A DNA stretch of 64,000 nt from Saururus chinensis. Its lineage: Eukaryota > Streptophyta > Magnoliopsida > Piperales > Saururaceae. Made by a program: the position numbers and the translations under genes. This document shows, one piece after another, positions 11,511 through 22,813 of the stretch (the stretch's first letter is position 1; each line of letters begins with the position of its first letter). The stretch covers positions 43,814,668 through 43,878,667 of the forward strand of contig CP141145.1 of the NCBI GenBank assembly GCA_035235625.1, given 5' to 3'. The notes under the pieces were generated by a model. The model was not told where the DNA came from. It did not search any database and saw only the letters and a list, made by a program, of their open reading frames with translations.

Positions 11511-14399
11511 TTAATCTTGGTGAACTTCCTCCACCGCAGGAACAAATCTCACATCTGCTGGCTGTGCCACCAAAACGGAATCGTCTGCAAACAAAGATTT
11601 AATAAAACTTGGAGTCTTCAGTGGGCGACGACCCGTCAAGCGTGGGTACACTTCTTCTAAGAAGTAGTATGCATGGCCCGCAATCATCCCCTGTACCATG
11701 TAACAAACGACAAACGACAAAATTCAGTACAAATTCAGATAAATTTCCCCAAACGTGATAAGTCAGGATGCCACTGATGCCACCCATAAGCATTTGCCAA
11801 GGGCGGCTTCACTTCTCACAGTTACGTGGCAGTAGGTAGCTTAATAAATATAAAAATAATGCCTATGCATAGGGGAGACAATCAGGAACATCCTCGAAAA
11901 ATTTGCTGGTCGGTATCCATATCGATCAAGGTACATATTGTATGTATCATTACACTCGGGATGCATCCGGATCTTTCTGAATCTACATCCATAAAATTTA
12001 GCTTTCATGCAAGGTACCAATGTTTAACATTCATCAGCCGTCACCCAAAGTTTTAACTAATAATACAGTTACCTATCAGAAGCCACTAAAGCAGTTAATC
12101 ATAGTTGCCATGATTTCTTTCCACTATGAATAGAACCAAATAAATACGAAACAGGGGATTTTACACTAAATAACGTACCAGTAAATCCACCCAAACACTG
12201 CCGCCAACAACAAGGGAGAACCCAAGAAGAACCTGTCGCAAAGAGAAGAAAGTCATAAATTTCGAAGTTAGCCTAATGTGGTGGCCTGGTGGATGAACAG
12301 AACGTGTCATGACTCAATCTTCATGTAGCCAATTCTAGCATATATTATCAGTCTCATCGTATTATTCTCCACTGTGTTATCATTGGATACACTTCTGTCC
12401 AGTTAATTTTTATCCAAAGTTAACAATCCTCTTACTTTTGCAAGCCCCTATAAGCTTATTTGGTTAATGAGAAATAGAACAGAAAATAGAAGTTTAGCAC
12501 ACACTACTAAATTCTTCACTCACCCATGGGAGATGAGCAGCAGTAAAAGTAAAAAGTCCCAGAAAACTCATGTGAATATAAGGGTTTTGCTTGCTCCACA
12601 CATAAACCTGCAACAAATGATCAAGGCCAGAAATATATTACTAAGACTAACCCTTATGCCAGACAATAGAGAAACTAAATAAAACACTAAGAACGAACTT
12701 TATCCTTTATACAAAAAACTAAGAATGAGAAGATGGAAACTTTGTACTAATTTACTAACCATCATGAATGTTAAGGAACTGCTGAGGAAAATTATGCTTG
12801 CAAAAGACTCTGATAAGGAAGGCACCATCCCACCCAAAACAACGGTTGCAGTCAAAACAGTGGCGCCAAATAACAGCATATAAAAAAAATCTGCCGTCCG
12901 ACCCCTGAATGAGTTCTCCTCTAGTAGCTTGCAGTATCGTGCAAGGAAGAACATATGGAAAAGGAAGTCCAAGTCTGCAAAAGACAATTCCAAATTAAAA
13001 TTACAATATTAAAGGAAAATTAAAAGGGAAATAGAAACATGCCAGTATATACCGAAGGCTTATTTAGAGTATACCGAATCAGTATAGTATGTAAAACAGT
13101 ATCAAATTCAGAGTGGAAGACCATACAATAAATTCAACTGCAAAAGACTGGGGTGGTGCTCATAAAGGAATAACTCATTATGGTGCAAGATTAAGAATTA
13201 ACAAGACCCATTGTCCACGCCACAAGGCACACTGCCAGTGCCGTTTGACAATTCACATGTTCTGTGGAGCTAGATAGCAAGCTTTCTAACTTATTTAATT
13301 AAAAGACATCACAGAGCACAACCATGCAATGAGCATCGGCAGTGCGTCAACTGATAATAGTTTGACATTCAGATCAACTCCATTAACCACAATCAAAGAG
13401 AACTCACAATTAATTATCTTCTAATATCAATCCTCCATATGCATGAATGTACCTCCAACTATGTAATTTGCTAGAAACCTTCTTTCCCTTAGTTATAAAC
13501 ATAATATTGAGCAAGATTAAGGCGGCCTCAACAAATAAACACAATAGGTCAAATAAACAATTCACAAGGTGTGCAGCTCAGATCTTTACAGTGCACGGCA
13601 GGCTGTAATTTCAACATTATCATTAAATACCCACAAGAAGTTGTTTACATAATTAAACTACTCACTGGGTTCTACTGCATGCCACTACCACTATTGCAAT
13701 TCATCATATTCCAAACGAAGGAAATGAAAAGTAACAGATCCAATGAATTACCTATATTCCTGAAAAACAAGAAGTTTGTGATAAGACGCCAGAATTCATA
13801 ATGCTCGAATATCCGTTTTGGGTTCAGGTACAGGTGATATGGAGATATAATCTGCAAATTGGCAAACACATAAGGTATAAAACCCCTGCAAGTCCTTCTG
13901 CACCGTGGCAAAGAAACAAAGAAAAAGATAATCCAGAGAGTGTTGCATTTAGAAGAAACTCGAAATCAATAACACATAAATGTCCTAATACTATTGTACA
14001 ACTGCAAAATAGTGTACACCAACCATATTAGGAAATGCTACAACAATAAAGCATCGGAAATAAATATCTGCCAAAAAGTTCAACACAATCGGACAGGCTC
14101 CAATTTTCTAAATCGCATAATCTGTGTTCCATGATCCACAAAATCAGATTAATGTAAGAAAATTGATGGAGAAGAGGAACTAAATTTTTTTTTTTAATCC
14201 CTACTGAATAATTAGGTAACAATTTAAATTTATTACATCGAAAGGTACAATTTTTGTTTGTTTGAGAACATGTATTCCATGGGAAGAAGAGAAATCTGAC
14301 CTCAAGGGAGCAACCAACGGAAGTCAGTACGGCAGCGGTGAGATAGGATCGAGTGATAATGGGCATCTGTTTGTACCATTCCTCAACAGCTTGAGCCAT
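11511..14399 (-). CDS. DER2: Derlin-2-like ER-associated degradation membrane protein
   Basis: Six exons give 243 residues: 14399-14301, 13851-13752, 12974-12760, 12607-12524, 12232-12179 and 11690-11511. The start MAQAVEEWYKQMPIITRSYL and the length match plant Derlin-2 (about 244). Other landmarks are the WR motif in HYEFWRLITNFLFF (residues about 57-70), DLDFLFHMFFLARYCKLLEE, SLTFMM followed by VYVWSKQNPYIHMSFLGLF, and GMIAGHAYYFLEEVYPRL near the C terminus. Derlins are rhomboid-related, proteolytically inactive proteins with several membrane helices. They help move misfolded proteins out of the endoplasmic reticulum for degradation. The longer frame upstream of the chosen ATG reads from an intergenic region and lacks family resemblance, so the ATG at 14399 is preferred. 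All introns are GT-AG. Whether this copy is DER2.1, DER2.2 or another paralogue is undecided. Confidence 0.95.
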
Positions 14400-14889
14400 C
14401 CCCCGAAACCCCAACCAAACTTTGTTCTGCAATTTCCGGACAGGAGAAAAAAAAACAATGAGGGGAGAGAAGAGGGCGACGACGATGGCTAGAGCCGAAC
14501 CACCACCTACCACTGCCTCATATTTTTTTTCTCGACTTTCGGATTGACCAAATCCAAAATGTGAATAGCCGATTCACCGAATGAAATGTGAGCCGTCACC
14601 TCATAGCTTTATTGGCCATTCTCGTCTCCTGGGCCCGCTCTTTATTTTGTCGGATGTAGACAAGGGTGCTCATAGATGTGTCTGTGTGGGCTCATAATTT
14701 TTTTTTTGGTGTCAAAAGACGAATACAATTTAGTCATCGACTAAAAGTTTTTTGTCCTCCCCTGATGAAAAATTACCTGACACACAGATATACCCTTGTC
14801 CGCATTTGTGAATATTTGGAACTACCACCCTTACCGAGCCTCAGCTTTGTATAAATATTACTTTATTACTAAACATTAAGAAAAAAAAA

Positions 14890-15140
14890 AATTAATATCT
14901 ATGTAATATGTTAAGACTATTTTAATTTACATCTAAAAATATAAATATAATTCTTATATAGCGTGTTAGGACAGTCTTAATATATTACATTGGTATTAAA
15001 TAATTTTAAAATATATATCATAACCTATATAATATATCGGGACAGTCTTAACATGTTATAGGTAATAGATAACTTAAAAACATGAATTTAATACTTGTAT
15101 AACATATTAGGACAATTTTAACTTGTTACATAAGTATTAT
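14890..15140. repeat. Degenerate tandem repeat of about 60 bp with an internal palindrome
   Basis: Four diverged copies share a core of the type TTAGGACAGTCTTAA, near 14910, 14967, 15040 and 15107. Each core is flanked by ATATAAT-rich sequence ending in TTACAT. The cores are nearly self-complementary (GACAGTC-like). No coding potential is seen. Confidence 0.6.
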
Positions 15141-16158
15141 ATAATTTAAATTGAGATAAAATTTAGGTGTCAAAGTAGTTTTTCTAAGTATGTGCATATC
15201 CGTTTGTGTCCGTAACAGATAGAGTTGGACAAAATATGATACAATATAGAGCGAATATGAACAAACACGGATAATCCTCGGTCCATGCCCATTTTCTATC
15301 CATTAGCATCCCTAGATGTAGACGGGTCTAGATCCTTATTCCTAACCCAGATATGCCCGAGCAAGCCTAGTATTTAATGTGTACAATATAGGTGTCGTTT
15401 GAATATTAAATGTTTTTGTGCACAAATGAGCCATTAAAGTGCCTTAGAATCTGTAAAGGTCCACAGTGAGGATTTGTGACCTATTTGTGCAGATAGATAT
15501 TTTTAAAGAACTTTTTTGTAAATAAATCTTATAATTTTTTTTAAAATAAGTTAAAATTTTGAGGCTATTTATGAAATAATTAATATGAGTTGTTAGATAA
15601 TTATTATTTATTAATATTTATTGAGAAAAAATAATTTGACATGAAGCATGACATCCAAACGAGATTAAGAAAAGAGTGATCACAAATGAAGAGAAAAATA
15701 GTTGCCAAATGATACCTTAGACTTGTGATTACTAGAGTATATACGAGTTAGTATCATATTTATAATTATATACATATATAATTTATGATTATTATGATTT
15801 TAAAACATATATTAAGGCAAATATTTCTTTGATACATTCTTTATTTTTAATTTGTTATATATTTTTCTTATCCAATTGTATTTAAATGTTTAATATATAT
15901 ATATATATATAAATATTCACACACATTCTTACTAGTATAATTTAATCCGGCTGCATGATCATAATATTATTTGTATATTTCAAGTTTTCAACAACAAACC
16001 TATGTTGTTCATTTTCTGGCAAAGCATTCCCTTGATTATAACGCTTGCTATTGGTTTCACAAAGCTCCTCAATTTCTAGCCCATCATCCACTGTTGAATT
16101 ATTTTGGTTTTCTTTTTACTTATGCTGTTATTTGTTTATATTGTTGTGTATGTACAAA

Positions 16159-16950
16159 CAAAAATCAACATAGTAGTCGAGAGTGTCCTACATTCACAAA
16201 TAGTCAAAAGTGTGTAGAACTCAAAAACATACTCTCACCGTAGTATATTAATTATTTGAATTTTTTAAAAAATATTATATTAATCGTTCATTTTTCATAA
16301 TATCTTTTTCATAACAATAAATGGATGGAGTCAAAATAGTTAATAGATACATTGAAAAAATTAATAATTTAACATTTTAAATATGAGTCCTGTTTATATG
16401 AACCCGGGTTCATATTTACCTACGTGAGCCCGGGCTCTATGGGCCGTTGGATTTACATCTGGCGGTCCATAATACTTATGAGTTTAAATGCCCATGAGTA
16501 TTATGGGCTGCCGGATGTTAATCCAACGGCCTGTAGAACCTGGGCTCACGTAGGCGAATATGAGCCCCGGCTTATATATATATATTTTTTTAAATATATA
16601 TTTTTTAAATGTAAACAATTAATATGAGATAGAAACAGTGACGAAGCTCATAGCACCCCTAAACTAATAATTGAGTCATTTGATTGCCTCTAAACAATAG
16701 ACCTAGTTTGATGGATTACCAAAATTAACCTAGCAGTCCATCGAAAGTGTTCAATATTCACAAATAATCAAAGCATATAGTACCCCGATAACATACTCCC
16801 TCTGTCTTATATTAATTATTAGAATCTTAAAAAATTATCCCATATCAATTATCCTATTCTATATCATCCTTTTTATATTAATTAATGGATGAAGTAAAAG
16901 GAGTTGATAAATGGAATAAAAATATTAATAAATTAACGTTTTTCAATGTT
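16159..16950. repeat. Long direct repeat, two diverged copies about 560 bp apart
   Basis: Copy 1 (about 16159-16385) and copy 2 (about 16719-16950) share CACAAATA-TCAAA blocks, then an ACATACTC border, a TATTAATTATT block and an AATGGATG block in the same order. Copy 2 includes a recognisable Stowaway-like element whose decayed partner lies in copy 1. The foldback element lies between the copies. Many differences suggest an old duplication. Confidence 0.6.
16394..16577. mobile_element. Foldback element (hairpin MITE)
   Basis: Nearly the whole element is one imperfect palindrome. The left arm, about 16399-16482, contains CTACGTGAGCCCGGGCTC, GGCCGTTGGATT and CATAATACTTATGAG. These blocks recur in reverse complement in the right arm, about 16489-16573. 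The DNA or RNA could fold into a hairpin with arms of about 85 bp. Flanks are TA-rich, so the target duplication and superfamily cannot be fixed. Confidence 0.8.
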
Positions 16951-16994
16951 ATTTTTCTTAATGTGTAGACAAATAATACGGGACAGAGAGGGGG
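16796..16994. mobile_element. Stowaway-like MITE (Tc1/mariner type)
   Basis: The left end reads CTCCCTCTGTCTTATATTAA and the right end, reversed, reads CCCCCTCTCTGTCCCGTATT. Both are flanked by TA (16794-16795 and 16995-16996). The CTCCCTC-G-CC terminal motif and TA target are the hallmarks of plant Stowaway elements. The length of about 200 bp is typical. It has no coding capacity. Confidence 0.85.
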
Positions 16995-18426
16995 TAATAT
17001 CTTACAGGGGAGACTGGTCCATAATTCCCTGGACTGGACTGGTAATCGTGAAACATCAAATTCAAATGGTTTAATGAACATACTGGAGAGTTCGGAAGAA
17101 TCCGGTTGTTCACGTTTCTGGCTGCTAGGAAAAAAATATATAACAAGTTAAATGATACACACAGTATCCTCATCTATTAAGCAATGGTCCAAGGAGACCA
17201 AGGCAAGTTGCATATCGCATTACTGAGGTAAGGTACCATCCTCCCCAAGATCTCACCAAGCACCTCTTTGGTTCTGCGGAAGCTGTCCCCAGAGACTCTA
17301 AACATTGACATGTCCAACTAATCGGGTTGCCAGAGACAAATCATTCAAGTGATTATCCACTTCACAAGACCACTGTCATACTGTTGTTTCAGAGTTCATT
17401 GTCAGCCTTAATAGATAATTTGGTAACTTTTTGGTATGGCAGCTTCTTGGGCTCATAATTATTGTTGGGGCCGTTCCTTTTTAACATATCTTTTATTTTG
17501 ATCTGGATACTCTTAACTTCTGAGGCTACCTTTTGGTTTGGTACCAGAATCAACAGGGCTTCGGGTATTTGTAGCTCGTTGGGCTGATGATTATTGTTGG
17601 GACATTCCATAATAGGGTGTGCTTGAGCTTTTGAGACTACATGGTTTCTAACAATCCTGAGCCACCATGACATCCAAATGGTAATGAAGTAGGATGAAAA
17701 TGGCCCTACAGTGGTAGAGGAGGGTCGGATGGATGTGCTGATTACAGAAAGCCACAACTGCCGATTGCAATATCTTCAGGCCAAAGTCCACAGTGGCAAA
17801 CCAAAAAGAAAGAAGAAGAAAAAAAAACTGGAGCCCAACTCCATATGGAAGAACAGAAATCAATTCTAGACTTATCCATGGTCCAATTAGTTACCAGGCA
17901 CACACAAAATTTGCTTTTAACACGCCATCGTCCCAAGTACTTTGCACCATAAACTCAAGCAATGACATCAACGAATTAAAGTTGGCACATGGGGGAGTAC
18001 AAGTAAAATTCTTTCACATCCTCTTATGTCTTCGCAGGTGAGAACTAGGACATACTCGTACAGTACAAGGTTGTGATCACTCGTACGATCAGCCTGCCTA
18101 ATGAATCGAAGTAGTAACGTATCCTGTTTGACAGCAAAATCATCCAAAATAGTTTGATCGCAGATACCGGAAACTGGACAAGGCGAAGGCGTTACAAGGG
18201 AAAGTCATCAAACATGGAGCACCTCATTTCAACAACACCAGAAAGATTAACAATTTTAGTTCCAGGAAATTATCAGTCTTGTTGTGTAGAAGAGAAATTA
18301 CTCCCCAAATGGCTCCTCCATCTTTTGCCCTCTAAGGTCGTCCAAAAACCGCATCACATTGGCCGCCAGTCATTTTTTTTACCAGTATCCAACTAAAACA
18401 GAGATATGTTTTGGCTTCTGGATGAT

Positions 18427-19620
18427 TTATTTAGGCAAGTTATCCTCCACTTCCTGCCACAATTCACTCGCGTTTGAGAACTTGTCCTTCATCTTGCCAA
18501 CAATTTCTCTGGCCTCTTCGACCCTCGACATGCCGGCCAGCCCATTTACCAACGCCTTCATGGTCGTGACAGGCGGCACCCAGTCCTTGTCCATGCTCTC
18601 CTTACAAAGCTTGAGCGCCGTGTCGAAGTCCCCACCTTGAACCAGATAGTAAATCAGAGTGAAATAGCAGTGACTATCGGGCACGCATCCCTTCTGAACC
18701 ATCTCTTTGAACATCAACTTGGCCTCTTCCAGATTCCCCTCCTTGCAGAATCCGTAGATGAGATGGTAGTAGGTCGGTGTGTTCGGCTTCATCCCCCTCG
18801 CCAGGATCCCCTGCAGCAAAGCCTTTGCCTCCCCCGACCTCTTGAGCTTGCACAGGCTCTGAATCCGCACGTTGTAAGTGCTAATCCCAATCGTATAGCC
18901 CTTCTTCCTCATCATCTCCAGAACCCTTCCCACATCCTCGTATTTCTCCTCGCTGTAGAATCCGGCCAGCAGAGTCGTATACGAAGTAAGGTTGGGCCTG
19001 ACCCCCTTGCGCTCCATCTCGTCAAGAATGGCGTAGGCGGAGTTGGAGGAGCCCGACTCGCACAGGGCCTTGATGACGGTGTTGTAGGTCACCAGGTCGG
19101 GGACGAGGCTGTAGACCTTGGGGAACTCGCGGAAGATGCGGAGGACCTCCGAGTGGCTTTTGGCGAGGACGCAGGCGTAGAGGAGAGCGTTGAGGGATTT
19201 GACGGAGCGGGGGATGCCAAGGTCGTCCATCTGCTTGAATGTCCGGACGGCGTGGTCGAGCATGGCGGCGCGGCCGTAGAGGATGATGGACTTGGAGAGG
19301 AAGCGCTCATTGCGGAGGTCGGGGCGAGTTTCTCTGAGGTCCTCGAGGAGGGAGCGGATGGAATCGAAGGATCCGGATGCAGCGAGCTTGGATACGGAGA
19401 CGGAGAAGGCGATGCTGTCGAGGGGAGCGTTCGGCGTAAGGGAGGCGGCGCGGCAGATCTCGAGGATGCGCTCGGGCTTTGTCTCCGACTTGAGGAGGGA
19501 GAGGGCGGCGCGGGTCTTCTGCTTGGCCGTCAGGGTGGAGCCATCCGGGGTAAGGACGGAGGAGAAATGGCGGGCCAGGCCGAGGCGGAGACGGAGACGG
19601 AGGCGAGACAGGGCCGCCAT
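18427..19620 (-). CDS. Mitochondrial-type PPR protein, PPR336/rPPR1-like
   Basis: One uninterrupted exon of 397 codons. The ATG at 19620 (MAALSRLRLRLRLGLARHFSS) starts an arginine-rich, acid-free leader typical of a mitochondrial transit peptide; an in-frame ATG at 19689 would add residues with no such character. Pentatricopeptide repeats follow from about residue 110, visible as VTYNTVIKALCESGSSNSAYAILDEM, TSYTTLLAGFY, STYNVRIQSLCKLKRSGEAKALL and TYYHLIYGFCKEGNLEEAKLMFKEM-type units. No E or DYW extension is present, so it is a P-class protein. Length and pattern match Arabidopsis PPR336, which is associated with mitochondrial ribosomes; this link is by family resemblance only. The gene is GC-rich compared with its neighbours, and its antisense frame (341 residues) is a codon-bias shadow. 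It is divergent from the Ole e 1-like gene only 270 bases away. Confidence 0.9.
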   Translation of the reverse strand: MAALSRLRLRLRLGLARHFSSVLTPDGSTLTAKQKTRAALSLLKSETKPERILEICRAASLTPNAPLDSIAFSVSVSKLAASGSFDSIRSLLEDLRETRPDLRNERFLSKSIILYGRAAMLDHAVRTFKQMDDLGIPRSVKSLNALLYACVLAKSHSEVLRIFREFPKVYSLVPDLVTYNTVIKALCESGSSNSAYAILDEMERKGVRPNLTSYTTLLAGFYSEEKYEDVGRVLEMMRKKGYTIGISTYNVRIQSLCKLKRSGEAKALLQGILARGMKPNTPTYYHLIYGFCKEGNLEEAKLMFKEMVQKGCVPDSHCYFTLIYYLVQGGDFDTALKLCKESMDKDWVPPVTTMKALVNGLAGMSRVEEAREIVGKMKDKFSNASELWQEVEDNLPK

Positions 19621-19890
19621 GGAGGAGTAGGGTTTAGGCTCACTGCGTTTCGGCGCAACTAGAACCAGAGTCAGGGGCAAAGTGGGCATTAGCCATCTCC
19701 TGGGCCTTATATGGGCTTGAAGATTGTTGTTGCCGATTGTTTAACCGGCCTACTAATAATGGACCGTAATCAAATAACCTATATGGGCCTGTTGCTGTGT
19801 TTACGCTTGCTGAGTGCCAACAGCTGAATATATAAATCAAATCGACTGCAGATTCTCGTTCCCGTAGAAGGCGGGGAGGGTTGAGCAAGG
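19621..19890. promoter_or_regulatory. Short divergent promoter with site II motifs and a TATA box
   Basis: Only 270 bases separate the ATGs of the PPR gene (leftward) and the Ole e 1-like gene (rightward). TGGGCC or TGGGCT motifs occur at 19701-19706, 19712-19717 and 19784-19789. Such site II elements are common in promoters of plant ribosomal and mitochondrial-protein genes, which suits the PPR gene. TATAAA at 19831-19836 is about 55 bases before the rightward ATG. Promoter activity itself is inferred. Confidence 0.6.
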
Positions 19891-22813
19891 ATGGTGGAGA
19901 TGGCGATGGAGGTGAAGAAGATGGTGGCGGCGGCGGCGGCGGCTCTGTTATTAATGGTGGGGGGTGTGGGAGCGTGGACGGGGGAAGTGAATGGGAGGGT
20001 GGCATGTGATGTATGCGGGGACGGCTCCGTTGGACCGGAGGATCATCCTTTAGAAGGTAAATTTACGGGTTAATTACTCCAATTTTCATTTTGTTTTTTG
20101 CTCTGTCTTTTTCTTTGAAGAAGAGAAAATATGGTTGACTGCGAGGGAAGGGGTCGGGCGCGGTTTGCCGTCATAAATTCTGATTGTTGATAATCGTAAT
20201 TAGCTTGTGATATCCTGTTTTAATTATTTCCATTATTTTGTCTTTGTTTTTTGCTTTTGTTTGTTATTTGAACTGTTATGCCTAATGACGATCTGGTGGG
20301 AATATCGTTGGTTCCAGTTTATCAGTCATTGTTGTGGCTTCTATGTTGGTAATTTTTTATGAAAATGTTTTTTTTGGTCGAGGTCGAACTAATTTATTTA
20401 CATGCACACAAGTAGATTTTTCCATTGGACTTTATCTAAATTATAGCAATTTCTTGTTGACCAACGGATCTCCTATCTTGTGTTTTCTTCTGTTCATGAT
20501 GTCCTCTTCATCGTTTCCTTTCTGTATTTGTCATTGTCTTTGTATTCATATTAGGTTACTCATTAAAAGGAGACAAGGCAATATTACAAACAGCATATTT
20601 TGAATTCATATGAAAATATGTTTTGGTGATTTGGATTACATTGACCATAGCAAATTAGGACTTTAGATTGATGAGCAAAGAGTTTGCTGCTTTGAATATT
20701 TGTTATATTAGTATTCTGTGCTTTCTTATGAAACAATGTTGACGGATTTATAAGAAATTATCCTAATAACATGAACAAAGCTAGGATTTACAAGTTAGTT
20801 TTTGACTTTTCTGTCATTGCAATATCAGACGTTCTCTTCTAATCTTATTCATTGCTATCAATATTATAAGCTATAATTTGACTGATCATTTTTTCATGTC
20901 TAAAAGGAAGGTAAGTGCATCTCTGTGAAATGTAATGAAATCAATGTTCTTATATCATCTTTTCCATTATGCATCTCTCTGAGTTCAATATATGTATAGT
21001 TAATGGCATGATCACGCTTTTTGTTTATATTTGATGTTCATCACGTTTATATGTAAACTGGGATGTATATGCAAACCTTGCTCTCACCAATAGCCAAGTG
21101 AAAGTATTCTCCAATTTTTAAATCAGCACAGGTGGTATCGTCAACCAAAAATCGGATAAAAATGTTTTTCTTCAAAACTAGTCCATTTCATCTAGGCAAA
21201 AACAAGGTAGTCAATACTACATCTGAAATCAATTTTTTGAAAAGTCCATTTATCGGCATGTGTTTTGCATACTTTACTACTTGCAGCTCATGATTGCTTT
21301 TATGCATATTTATAGCCACTCACACATTCTCTCCTCCACCAAGCGCGCGCCGAACCAACAAAAAAATTTAAAAACGTATTAGCATGACAAAAAATTATGC
21401 TGCCTGCTAAACACATTCTTAGCAAGCATAAAAAATTAAATAAATTTTCTATTATCATTTGTAATTAATTTTAATCTTCTATCATCTTCTAGGAGATGCT
21501 GATAATCTAATACACATATGAGGCTTCCTGCCAGCATAGGCTATTGAGCATATGATATCGGAACTCCCTTGTTTCGCTACAACATGCTGCAATTCTATTT
21601 CATTTTTTTTCAGCGTTTTTTTGCCTTGTGTCATTGCAATGCATGCAACTCTCTACAATATGATAAGATGCTACAAAAAATAATAACTGTAAAGCTAAAG
21701 ATGTGTTTGTCTACTGTTTTGCATTGACTATTGTCTTTTTCTTTATAAAAACAAAATTTTTTTATTCCAGTATTATACTTTGGTGTGCAGTTTGCACCTT
21801 TGTTTATCCTTTTATTTATAATATCATTGTATAGGCTTGATAATTAAAGTTCAAAATGCCGTGGTGACTAGGTACTTGTGCAGTTTGCACCTTTGTTTAT
21901 CCTTTTATTTATAATATCATTGTATAGGCTTGATAATTAAAGTTCAAAATGCCGTGGTGACTAGGTACTTGTATTCTTATCACAATTACAGGCAACACAT
22001 CACTTAACTGCACATTACCTCTATGTACTAGTTGGCAACATGACGGTAGAATAAGAAAGGGTGATTTTTGAAGGAATTCATTCTCATTATCCGATTACTA
22101 ATTGTAGGGTGTTAGAAATTAGGTCTAAATTTTGAAATAGCATGATGTGGACTGAATGCCATGCAATAATGTGATGGGGACAGAGGAGGAACTTTCGGGT
22201 ACTGAGGGTTTTGTCGATACAGCTCAACTTATCCATGCGTCTGTTGGCATAATTTTTGTGGAAGGTTTATTAAGGAAAAGATCAAAATTGTCCTGCATGT
22301 TCATAGCTTTCCTAAAACTTACTCCATATAGCTCTATTTGGTTTTTCAAAATAAACTATTTCAAAATGACGGCGGGAATATTTTATTATCGTCTAGCAGG
22401 GACATGGTTTACGCAGCATTGCTGCAAGATAAGCTAGTGGTTGTCACACATGCTGGGATGTCTAAGTAACGATTAGAATTTGTACTTATTGAACAGCTGT
22501 CTAAACCAGTAAATTGTTGTTGTGCGCAGGTGCAGAGGTGGCAGTCCTTTGCATAACGAAAGCTGGAGAGGTTCTCAATTATCAGGCTTTCACAGACACC
22601 CGGGGGATTTACACCGTTGCGGAGACTATGCCCGAAAGCAACCGGTGGGATGCATGCTTGGCTAGGCCAATCAGCAGCTTTCATGAGCACTGTTCTCGAC
22701 CTGGTGGTTCCCCTTCGGGGATCAAGTTCAATTATAGACACCCGTCGGGCTATACTCACACAGTTAGGCCTTTCCTATATAAGCCCACTGTTATTCCTGT
22801 GTACTGCGAGTAA
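19891..22813 (+). CDS. Pollen Ole e 1-like secreted protein
   Basis: Two exons, 19891-20056 and 22530-22813, give 149 residues, joined in phase inside a glycine codon (GAA G|GT then G|GT GCA). The N terminus has a hydrophobic alanine-rich stretch (residues about 11-28, VAAAAAALLLMVGGVGAW) consistent with a signal peptide. The mature part starts with VACDVCGDGSVGPEDHPLE and continues GAEVAVLCITKAGEVLNYQA, then WDACLARPISSFHEHC and HPSGYTHTVRPFLYKP. The spacing of cysteines and the conserved histidine-cysteine block fit the Pollen Ole e 1/extensin-like family, which acts in the cell wall or apoplast; the precise role is unknown. The single intron is 2.47 kb and contains a perfect 93-bp tandem duplication. 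Expression may share a promoter with the PPR gene. Confidence 0.88.
21784..21969. repeat. Perfect 93-bp tandem duplication in an intron
   Basis: A unit starting TGTGCAGTTTGCACC and ending CTAGGTACT occurs twice in tandem, 21784-21876 and 21877-21969, with no difference that I can see. Both lie in the intron of the Ole e 1-like gene. The lack of divergence points to a recent duplication, or to an assembly or allelic artefact. Confidence 0.9.

Larger units (their letters stand above)
14400..18426. other. Gene-poor AT-rich region with repeats and small transposons
   Basis: About 4 kb between the Derlin and PPR genes. It contains a degenerate tandem repeat (14890-15140), a long direct repeat (16159-16385 and 16719-16950), a foldback element (16394-16577) and a Stowaway-like MITE (16796-16994). 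Bases 15340-16150 are very AT-rich, with an (AT)n run near 15894-15911. Bases 17190-18420 are more mixed. A 122-residue frame on the minus strand at 17757-17389 has an internal echo (PNNNHQPNEL and PNNNYEPKKL) but matches no family I know. No complete gene is supported. Confidence 0.55.

Noticed and set aside
18637-19662. A 341-codon plus-strand open frame opposite the PPR gene
   Set aside because: It is the antisense shadow of a GC-rich coding exon; its product is low-complexity and has no family features, while the minus-strand PPR repeats are clear.
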